Shown one piece after another: positions 26,631-34,018 of a DNA stretch of 64,000 nt (positions are counted from its first letter, which is position 1; every line of letters starts with the position of its first letter). The notes beneath the pieces were generated by a model, which saw only the letters and a list, made by a program, of their open reading frames with translations, had not been told where the DNA came from and searched no databases. The translations under genes were made by a program, and so were the position numbers. This stretch comes from Spartinivicinus poritis. GTDB taxonomy: Bacteria > Pseudomonadota > Gammaproteobacteria > Pseudomonadales > Zooshikellaceae. Location of the stretch: contig NZ_JAPMOU010000009.1 in assembly GCF_028858535.1 (NCBI RefSeq), positions 106,433 through 170,432 on the forward strand, in the 5' to 3' direction.

Positions 26631-28313
26631 ATGCTAGTGAAGCATCTAGCAAATAATCTATATGTATCATTTATGTGGCAAGCCAAACTACGTTTAATTT
26701 CTGGCCTTACTTTATTCACCTTTGTGTTAACCCACTTACTTAATCATGCTGCTGGTATCATTAGTTTCCAAACTCAAAACCAGTGGCAACAGTGGTTACT
26801 TGGTCCATGGCAAGCAGATATTGGCAAAACTCTTTTACTGTCTGCTTTCATCATTCATGCTCTCAACGCGGTTTACAGCATTTACCAGCACAACAGCTTG
26901 AAGCTTGCCAAGTGGCAACTGGTACAACTGATCACTGGGTTAACCATACCATTTCTACTGATCGAGCATATCGCCGGTACATTTGCTGCTGAAGAATTAC
27001 TAAGTGTTAATCATGAATATATGTCAGTACTGGCCATCTTCTGGCATTTCGATACAACCAAAGCGGTAACACAAGTTATCACGCTCTTAATCGTATGGAC
27101 GCACGGTTGTTTAGGTATCCACTACTGGTTAAGGGTGTATGCTGGTTACCGAAAATACCAGGCTTCATTACTCGGTATTGCAGTGCTAATTCCTACCCTA
27201 GCGTTAGCCGGGTTTGTTGCAGCCGGTCAGCAACTACTCAGAGACTTTTCAGAAGATATACTACTGATGCATCTTGCTGAAGCTAATATTACGACTGACA
27301 CTACAACGACGATTAGCAGCTGGGTATCTCAAGGCCGATGGTTACTCGCTATTCTTATTATTTCACCTTTTATTTTACGGTGGCTGAAGCGCTGGGTTCA
27401 ACAGCAAGCCACCGCTACCATCACCTTGGCGAGTGGTCAGCAAATACCACTAAATCGTGAGATTACCCTGTTAGACAACCTACGCCAGTACAACATTAAC
27501 CATGCAGCAGTTTGTGGTGGTCGAGCTCGCTGTACCACCTGTCGTGTTCGGGTACTGGAAGGTATTGACTATATACCGCCCCCCTCACCACTTGAGCAAC
27601 AAGCATTAACTAAAATTAAGGCTCCTCGGGATGTTCGCTTAGCCTGCCAAAGCCGCCCCAAAGGCGCTATCACCATTCAACCCTTATTAGCCCCCAAAGC
27701 CTCTCCTGAGGAAAGCTTGAAGCCAGGTGGTTTGGAAGGTCAAGAGCAGGAAGTGGCAATTGTATTTTTAGACTTGCGTGAATCCACCCGCTTGGCAGAG
27801 CAACGCTTGCCCTATGACGTACTGTTTATTCTCAACCAGTTTTTTTCAGAAATGACCGAAGCCCTCTCTCAGACCCAGGGCCATTATGCTCAATTTGCGG
27901 GTGATGGGTTGATGGCACTGTATGGTATTCACGGTGGTGACCCTCAGCGAGCATGCCGACAAGCATTAAAAGGTGCAAAAACCATGTTAGAAAAGCTTGA
28001 ACAGCTTAATCGACGAGTCGCGTCTGAACTGGATAAACCACTTCAGGTGGGTATTGGCTTGCACTTTGGCCGGGCCATCGTTGGCAGTATGGGTCCACCC
28101 ACTGCCGAAATGGTGAGCGCAATTGGTGATGATGTGAACGTCGCCGCTCGTCTGGAAGGCTTATCTAAACAATACCAGGCACCTGTTATTGTATCAGCGG
28201 CGCTTGCTCACCAGGCAGGTATTAAGCCACCTGCAGCGTCCTTACACCAAGCCAGCTTAAAAGGGCGACAAGACCCAGTCCCATGCTACGCGCTCAGCAA
28301 AACAGACCTGTAA
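26631..28313 (+). CDS. Membrane adenylate/guanylate cyclase with 2Fe-2S ferredoxin domain
   Basis: A 560-residue fusion. The first 250 residues hold about six membrane helices resembling the heme-binding SDHC/fumarate-reductase anchor, with several His residues in helices (HLLNHAAG, TFVLTH, FWHFD). A plant-type ferredoxin domain (about 262-345) carries CGGRARCTTC (C295, C301, C304) and LACQ. A class III cyclase domain (about 370-555) has metal-binding Asp in VFLDLREST and FAGDGLMALYG and the ribose/metal segment GDDVNVAARL. The likely role is making cAMP or cGMP in response to redox state or quinone pool. A second ATG at 26673 is an alternative start. Confidence 0.85.
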   Translation: MLVKHLANNLYVSFMWQAKLRLISGLTLFTFVLTHLLNHAAGIISFQTQNQWQQWLLGPWQADIGKTLLLSAFIIHALNAVYSIYQHNSLKLAKWQLVQLITGLTIPFLLIEHIAGTFAAEELLSVNHEYMSVLAIFWHFDTTKAVTQVITLLIVWTHGCLGIHYWLRVYAGYRKYQASLLGIAVLIPTLALAGFVAAGQQLLRDFSEDILLMHLAEANITTDTTTTISSWVSQGRWLLAILIISPFILRWLKRWVQQQATATITLASGQQIPLNREITLLDNLRQYNINHAAVCGGRARCTTCRVRVLEGIDYIPPPSPLEQQALTKIKAPRDVRLACQSRPKGAITIQPLLAPKASPEESLKPGGLEGQEQEVAIVFLDLRESTRLAEQRLPYDVLFILNQFFSEMTEALSQTQGHYAQFAGDGLMALYGIHGGDPQRACRQALKGAKTMLEKLEQLNRRVASELDKPLQVGIGLHFGRAIVGSMGPPTAEMVSAIGDDVNVAARLEGLSKQYQAPVIVSAALAHQAGIKPPAASLHQASLKGRQDPVPCYALSKTDL

Positions 28314-28330
28314 TGTACTTCGGCCGTTTG

Positions 28331-28642
28331 TTACTCTGCCGTTTCGTGCCACAGTTTCATTACACTGTCCACTTTATCTGACATCGTTTGCTCTTTATCG
28401 GTACGAGTGCCTACTTTCAAGGTAGTGGTAATTCGAGGAGCCCCCATCTCATGAACTTTCTGATGACAGGCCTTGATGGCCGTAAACACATCATCCCAGT
28501 CACCCTCAATCAGTGTGCCATAAGCATGGAGTTCCCAGCTCACTGTAGCCTGATCCAGAATAGGCTTACACGCCGCTATATATTTGGCTAAAGAAACACC
28601 GACCCCTAGAGGAATCAAGCAAAAATCGACTGATACTTGCAT
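28331..28642 (-). CDS. Thiamine-binding protein of the MTH1187/YkoF-like (UPF0045) family
   Basis: A 103-residue cytoplasmic protein with the family order VSVDFCLIPLGVGVSLAKY, ELHAYGTLIEGDWDDVF and MGAPRITTTLKVGTR. The fold is ferredoxin-like, and members form tetramers that bind thiamine or a related pyrimidine. It is convergent with the cyclase gene (17-base gap). It stands alone, so its metabolic role here is open. Confidence 0.85.
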   Translation of the reverse strand: MQVSVDFCLIPLGVGVSLAKYIAACKPILDQATVSWELHAYGTLIEGDWDDVFTAIKACHQKVHEMGAPRITTTLKVGTRTDKEQTMSDKVDSVMKLWHETAE

Positions 28643-28868
28643 AGTGCAAAACTCCGCTGTTGCGCTATTTTCAGCTTAACCAAATCCCGATAACTATCCA
28701 GTCTAAATAACAGTCCAGCCCAGATAGCGATCCAATTTCATGGGACTATCCCTATTTGACTCATAAATAGCCGTTAATTTCCAAACAAAGTGTGATTGCG
28801 GTAGTCGACAAGGTTTCAGGGATCTGCAACGATCCGCCTCAACAACATGGAAATAAGGCGAGTTAAAT

Positions 28869-30437
28869 ATGTTTTTAAAAAAGCTGGTTTTGTGCTTATT
28901 ATGCGTTTCTCCCCTCGTCACTGCTCAAAATATCCCCCTCACTCCTTTTGAAAGCAGTAAAGATTACCAATTACCTTCTGCGACACAAGTCGCACAATAC
29001 TTACAACAGTTGGCTGATAGCTCTCCCACTGCTAGTTTAAAACAGCTGGGAATTTCAGCAGGCAAGCGTCCCGTTTATGCGCTACTGGTTTCTAATGATC
29101 CTGCCTTTTTAGCCAAGGGTGAGAGCAAAGCAGAAAAACCTACCGTAATGCTGGTTGGCTCTCAACATGGCAATGAGCCTTCGGGTGCAGAGGCATTGCA
29201 AATCCTGGCAAAAGAACTCATTGCTGGTAACCACCCAGCATTATTAACACAATTAAACCTGGTCATTGTTGCCTTGGCCAACCCAGATGGGCGAGATCTT
29301 AAGTCCCGCTACAATGCTGCCAGAACCAACCCCAATGTAGACTACATTGCTGCGTCTGCCGATGAAACCCAAATGTATATTGATGCATTGAATCAATATC
29401 AACCACATGTGGTATATGATGTACATGAGTCCGGGGTGTTTAAACGCATTCTGACAAAAGAACAAGGTTATATGACCGATGTGCAAGCCCAATTTGAAGT
29501 GGGTAATAACCCCAACATTTACCCGCCACTTCGCCAATATGCAGAAAAACAATTTCTGCCTCAATTAATCAATAATGTTAATCAAGCAGGTTTAGCCGCC
29601 GCCCGATATCGTGGAGAAATTACCCGGTTACAACAGTCAGTTGCACGAGGGGGTATCGGCATTTCCAATTTTAGAAATTATGCCGCCATGCGAGGCACCT
29701 TATCAGTGTTAGTCGAAAACCGTTTAGATAGTAAACAAGGCCAATACCCAACACCACGCAATATTAAGCAACGAGTTGAAAAACAGCAATTAAGTGCAAT
29801 TAACTTTTTAACGCTAGTCGCAAAGGATAAAGACCAAATTCTTAAACTCACTGAACAAGCCAGAAGCCAGCATAAAACCGCCAGTCATGTGGCAGACCAT
29901 GTATTTTTAGATATTGCCTTTACCAATAATGATCAACAAAAACAAATCAAAGTACCCTTAACAGAAGTCAAAACCGGTAAACAAGTATATAAAACCTTTA
30001 ACAACAACGACAGGATTGCGGCTCAGCTACCTATCGCCCCGCCTTCTGCTTATGTCGTAACAGCTGAAACAAAAAAAATTGCCACCCTATTGAAAGCCCA
30101 TCATATTCAGTATCAAGTGGTTGATAAACCTACCATTGCCAGAGTTGAACGCTGGCGCGTACAATCCGTAAACATAGACGAAATTCATAAGCCTGGTGTG
30201 CGTGATTGGCTTGATGTAAAACTAGAGCAAAACACCACTAACCTTCGTTTAAAATCCGGTGATCTGATTATACCAACCAATCAATTAATGGGACGTTTTG
30301 TTACTTTATTATTTGATCCTCGCTCATCTACTTCCATCTACCAGGAACAAGAGTATCGTGGGCTATTAATTAAATACCCCTATTTATTTGTTGCGCCAGT
30401 AAAAGAAAAACAAACCGCTATTGCTAAAAGAAGCTAA
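28869..30437 (+). CDS. Exported M14-family zinc carboxypeptidase
   Basis: A 522-residue protein with a signal peptide (about 1-19). The zinc ligands appear as GSQHGNE (H100, E103) and YDVHESG (H186), and the catalytic Glu is probably in LSVLVENRLD near 288. Between them NPDGRDLKSRYNA is the usual substrate-binding block. About 200 residues of beta-rich C-terminal sequence follow the catalytic domain. It likely releases C-terminal residues from peptides or peptidoglycan in the periplasm or outside. A strong terminator follows. Confidence 0.87.
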   Translation: MFLKKLVLCLLCVSPLVTAQNIPLTPFESSKDYQLPSATQVAQYLQQLADSSPTASLKQLGISAGKRPVYALLVSNDPAFLAKGESKAEKPTVMLVGSQHGNEPSGAEALQILAKELIAGNHPALLTQLNLVIVALANPDGRDLKSRYNAARTNPNVDYIAASADETQMYIDALNQYQPHVVYDVHESGVFKRILTKEQGYMTDVQAQFEVGNNPNIYPPLRQYAEKQFLPQLINNVNQAGLAAARYRGEITRLQQSVARGGIGISNFRNYAAMRGTLSVLVENRLDSKQGQYPTPRNIKQRVEKQQLSAINFLTLVAKDKDQILKLTEQARSQHKTASHVADHVFLDIAFTNNDQQKQIKVPLTEVKTGKQVYKTFNNNDRIAAQLPIAPPSAYVVTAETKKIATLLKAHHIQYQVVDKPTIARVERWRVQSVNIDEIHKPGVRDWLDVKLEQNTTNLRLKSGDLIIPTNQLMGRFVTLLFDPRSSTSIYQEQEYRGLLIKYPYLFVAPVKEKQTAIAKRS

Positions 30438-30450
30438 AAATAACCAAACA

Positions 30451-30480
30451 AAAAGCCACAACATATTGTGGCTTTTCTTT
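30451..30480 (+). terminator. Rho-independent terminator of the M14 carboxypeptidase
   Basis: Eleven-base arms AAAAGCCACAA and TTGTGGCTTTT with a 4-base loop and a T-rich tail, 14 bases after the stop codon. Confidence 0.85.
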
Positions 30481-30502
30481 CGACAACAAGCTTAACTCAC
30501 TG

Positions 30503-30583
30503 TTAGCTGCGCTCGCCAATATAAACACCCGCTGCCATCATAATAGAACCTGCAATCCTATTAATCCCTTTATAATCCTTGTT
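30503..30583 (-). pseudogene. C-terminal remnant of a LysE/RhtB-type exporter
   Basis: On the minus strand about 25 codons read NRIAGSIMMAAGVYIGERS and then stop at 30503. This is the characteristic last helix of LysE/RhtB exporters; the intact LysE gene at 54697-55329 ends with the similar NRVSGSLMLAVGLWLAFG. An in-frame stop lies just upstream, and no other part of such a gene is present. It appears to be the stump of a deleted gene. Confidence 0.5.
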
Positions 30584-30841
30584 TTATGTCAGGTGATATT
30601 TAACACCAGCATAGTTCAAAAAACAACCCATCATTATTTGTACTTTATTGCTAAGTCTTGCCGTTATTCAATTCGTTAGCTGTACGCCTCTAGCTATTTA
30701 CTGGGAATAACTGTAGTATTTTAAATAAAAAAACACATTAATTATTATAAATTTTCGAGAGTTATTACTTATTAACTTCAAACTAAAAAAATAGTTTATT
30801 TTTGGATTGAACATTACCAGTCCAGCTATTAAGGATTAACT
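30584..30841. other. Intergenic region before the M2 peptidase
   Basis: Together with the remnant and terminator to its left this makes a 400-base gap without an intact gene. It is AT-rich. The only evident signal is AAGGA about 7 bases before the GTG start at 30842. Confidence 0.4.
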
Positions 30842-32677
30842 GTGAAAAAACACTCGTCTTTACTCTTTGCCATAGGAATTGTCGGTACAACAGCCTGTGC
30901 GAACCCTATAGTTCAACAGAATAACCCTGTACAACAAACCAACCCCACTCAACAAGGCACCCTCTCTGATGCTAGACTGTTTCTAGCCGAAACCCAGACC
31001 AAACTCGAAAAAATAAATCGCCTAAACAGTAAAGCAGCCTGGGTGTATAACAATTTTATTACAGATGATTCAGCCGAAATTGCCGCACACTTTAACGAAT
31101 TATCAACAGCGGCTTATGTAAAAGCTGCCACTGATGCCGCCCAGTATAATGATTACCCCTTAGACCCAACCACTCGCCGCAAACTCGACTTATTACGAAT
31201 GAGTTTAACCCTACCAGCGCCTCAAAATGAACAGGAAAATACAGAGCTAGCCACTATTCAAACCAAACTGGAAGGTATGTATGGCAAGGGAGAATATTGC
31301 CCTAGTGAAGATAAATGCCTTGATCTAACCGCAATGAGTAAAATCATGGCAACGTCAAGAGATGCTGATGAATTACTTGATATCTGGCAAGGCTGGCGCC
31401 AGGTGTCTCCGCCTATGCGACCGCTGTATGAACGAGAAGTAGAGCTGGCCAATAAAGGTGCCCAAGAATTAGGTTTTGCCAATTTAAGCGAAATGTGGCG
31501 TTCAAAATATGATATGCCTGCGGATGATTTCCCTAAAGAGCTGGACCGGCTCTGGGGGCAGGTGAAACCGCTTTATGACTCCTTGCAATGCCATGTCAAA
31601 GCCAAACTAGGTGAGCATTACGGAGAAAAAATTGTTCCTCAAGATAAACCTATTCCGGCTCACTTGTTAGGCAATATGTGGGCACAAACCTGGGGCAATG
31701 TTTACGACCTGGTTAAACCCGAAGGGCCTGATAATAGTATCGACCTAACAAAGCAGCTTGAAATACATAATTATGATGAGCTGAAAATGGTCAAAACCGC
31801 TGAAAACTTTTTTTCATCTTTAGGTTTTGCACCACTACCTGAGACATTTTATCAGCGCTCTCTATTTATAAAGCCTGTTGATCATAATGTCGTATGCCAT
31901 GCCTCTGCATGGGACTTGGATGATAAAGACGACATTCGTATTAAAATGTGCATCCAAAAAACCGGGGAAGACTTTTCCACCATCCATCATGAGTTAGGGC
32001 ACAATTACTATCAACGGGCTTATAAAGATCAACCCCTATTATTTAGAGGCAGTGCAAATGATGGATTCCATGAAGCCGTTGGCGACACCATTGCCCTTTC
32101 AATCACCCCCAAATATTTAAAACAAATAGGCTTGATTGATAAAATTCCTGATCCGAGCAATGACTTGGGTATGCTAATGCGACAAGCGCTGGATAAAATT
32201 GCGTTCTTACCCTTTGGCTTGCTGGTTGACCAGTGGCGCTGGAAAGTATTTGCTGGTGAAGTTGCTCCTGAAGACTACAACAAACTGTGGTGGGAATTAC
32301 GGGAGAAATACCAAGGCGTTCGAGCCCCCATAGACAGAGATGCCAATGCCTTTGACCCAGGTGCCAAATACCATATTCCAGGTAATGTGCCTTATACCCG
32401 TTACTTCCTGGCCTTTATTCAACAGTTTCAATTCCATAAAGCATTATGTGAAATTGCCGGCAATAAAGGAGCTATTCATCGTTGCTCAATTTATGGTAGT
32501 AAGACCGCAGGAAAACGTCTTAAAGACACACTTGCAATGGGTCTAAGCCGCCCCTGGCAAGAAGCAATGGAAAAAATGACTGGCCAGCAAGAAATGGATG
32601 CCTCAGCTATTTTAGATTACTTTGCACCACTGAAAGTTTGGCTTGATCAACAAAATAAAAACCGCAACTGTGGTTGA
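30842..32677 (+). CDS. M2-family peptidyl-dipeptidase (ACE-like)
   Basis: A 611-residue peptidase starting at GTG with a good AAGGA. The N terminus MKKHSSLLFAIGIVGTTAC looks like a lipoprotein signal, with Cys at residue 19 followed by a Gln/Pro/Asn-rich linker; the lipobox is weak because -3 is Thr. The gluzincin zinc site is HELGH at 383-387 with the third ligand in GFHEAVGDTIA. Family members remove dipeptides from C termini, as angiotensin-converting enzyme does. The length agrees with bacterial ACE homologues. It is monocistronic, and a hairpin follows at 32762. Confidence 0.9.
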   Translation: MKKHSSLLFAIGIVGTTACANPIVQQNNPVQQTNPTQQGTLSDARLFLAETQTKLEKINRLNSKAAWVYNNFITDDSAEIAAHFNELSTAAYVKAATDAAQYNDYPLDPTTRRKLDLLRMSLTLPAPQNEQENTELATIQTKLEGMYGKGEYCPSEDKCLDLTAMSKIMATSRDADELLDIWQGWRQVSPPMRPLYEREVELANKGAQELGFANLSEMWRSKYDMPADDFPKELDRLWGQVKPLYDSLQCHVKAKLGEHYGEKIVPQDKPIPAHLLGNMWAQTWGNVYDLVKPEGPDNSIDLTKQLEIHNYDELKMVKTAENFFSSLGFAPLPETFYQRSLFIKPVDHNVVCHASAWDLDDKDDIRIKMCIQKTGEDFSTIHHELGHNYYQRAYKDQPLLFRGSANDGFHEAVGDTIALSITPKYLKQIGLIDKIPDPSNDLGMLMRQALDKIAFLPFGLLVDQWRWKVFAGEVAPEDYNKLWWELREKYQGVRAPIDRDANAFDPGAKYHIPGNVPYTRYFLAFIQQFQFHKALCEIAGNKGAIHRCSIYGSKTAGKRLKDTLAMGLSRPWQEAMEKMTGQQEMDASAILDYFAPLKVWLDQQNKNRNCG

Positions 32678-32761
32678 TAATAATAAGGCACCTATAACCG
32701 TTGTTTGCTGTCTCTAGCCTTCTGGTAAATTCGCAATCAACAATTATTAAAGATGCCCATA

Positions 32762-32788
32762 ATTTGAGTCCTGATAAAGGACTCAAAT
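32762..32788. terminator. Strong hairpin downstream of the M2 peptidase
   Basis: Perfect 11-base arms ATTTGAGTCCT and AGGACTCAAAT with the loop GATAA, 84 bases beyond the stop. There is no T-run, so it is either an RNA-stabilising hairpin or an atypical terminator. Confidence 0.5.
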
Positions 32789-32976
32789 ACAATTAACTCG
32801 CACTAGGTAAATTAGTCATAAACTTTGTGCCAAATCGACAGATTATTGTCAAATACCCACTCTAGTCTATTGACATAGTGAGGTTATCTGTTTGTCATAC
32901 ACCACTTATTCATCATACCTAACAGCAACGAGATTGCAGCCACTCAGCAATGATTAACCGGAAGGAAGGAGCCTTC

Positions 32977-33930
32977 ATGTTTTATACTTTTACTCACAAA
33001 TCTGTTTTAGCAACTGACCATTCTCTCTATAAACGCTTACTTTCACTATCCCTACTGCTATTGATGTGTTTGGTAGGAAACGCGTTTGGGGAAGAACCTA
33101 ACCTGCCTGGTAAAGGCTACACTAATCGAATTATTGTTAAATTTCATGACAATAAAAATACACTGGTAGTGGAAGATTACTTTTTGCAGTGGAGCTATCA
33201 ACAGGGGTTTCCTTTAACTTATGTGAAAACACTGGGTACAGGTGCCAATGTTTACCGACTGAATGAGTACAAGTCAGCAACAGATTTAGAGCAGATTATT
33301 GATTTAGTATTAACTAATTACTATATAGAGTATGCTGAGCCTGACTGGATCATGACCCCTGTTTATAGTGAACCTGAAGCAGCCTCACAACAGCTCAAAC
33401 TCAATCAACAATGGCATTTACATCAACAACTCAATCAATCTGCGACGATTGCCCTACTTGCTCAAGGGTACCCACAACAGACATCATCTGCCTTATTAAC
33501 AGGCTTGCAAATTAGTCATCAGCAAGAAGGCAGCTTCTGTCGTACCAATCGCTATCATCATAATATCGTTGCTACAGCACTTACTAGCTTGCTACTCAAC
33601 CAAGCCGACAGTAACCATCCTATTAATTTGCTACCTATTAAATTAGGTAACGCCTGCCAGATTTTAGCCTCTGAGTTGGTAGAAGGTATTATATGGGCAT
33701 CCGGTGTTTCCTTGCCTGGCTACCCTAAAAATCAGCATCCTGCCCAGGCTATTGTGTTACCGATTGCACTACAAGGACAGTGTTCACGACAACTACAGTG
33801 GGCCATTGATATTGCCAACAGTAATGGCAGTGTTGTGATTTCAGCCCAACCTAAACACCACCCAGCTCAGCCTAGCCGACTATTAACTCACTGTCGTGGG
33901 TTAGTGCCTATTGAGTTATTTTCTTATTAA
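32977..33930 (+). CDS. Truncated, probably inactive subtilase-like exported protein
   Basis: The ATG at 32977 is chosen because GAAGGAAGGAG ends 5 bases before it, giving 317 residues. A signal peptide is followed by an I9-type inhibitor/propeptide (NRIIVKFHDN to YYIEYAEPDWIM). The remainder then follows the S8 catalytic domain of secreted gammaproteobacterial subtilases. YHHNIVATAL replaces the HGTHVAGT histidine block, and LPIKLGNAC ... GIIWASGVSLPG and QWAIDIANSNGSVVISA match the middle. The Asp block is missing, the AAGN-type oxyanion segment is altered, and the serine-bearing third of the domain is absent. It could be a decaying gene, or a pseudoprotease or inhibitor, since the frame has stayed open. 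Confidence 0.65.
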   Translation: MFYTFTHKSVLATDHSLYKRLLSLSLLLLMCLVGNAFGEEPNLPGKGYTNRIIVKFHDNKNTLVVEDYFLQWSYQQGFPLTYVKTLGTGANVYRLNEYKSATDLEQIIDLVLTNYYIEYAEPDWIMTPVYSEPEAASQQLKLNQQWHLHQQLNQSATIALLAQGYPQQTSSALLTGLQISHQQEGSFCRTNRYHHNIVATALTSLLLNQADSNHPINLLPIKLGNACQILASELVEGIIWASGVSLPGYPKNQHPAQAIVLPIALQGQCSRQLQWAIDIANSNGSVVISAQPKHHPAQPSRLLTHCRGLVPIELFSY

Positions 33931-33968
33931 TGAGGGAATCGCGATAAGGAAAATAAATCAAGTGTCTG

Positions 33969-34011
33969 ATATAGAGTAACGGGGTATTCAAAGTACCCCA
34001 TTACTCTATAT
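33969..34011. terminator. Bidirectional hairpin between convergent genes
   Basis: Eighteen-base arms with a single mismatch (ATATAGAGTAACGGGGTA against its near-complement) flank a 7-base loop. It separates the subtilase-like gene from the end of the long minus-strand gene train at 34019. Confidence 0.75.
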
Positions 34012-34018
34012 GATGTTA

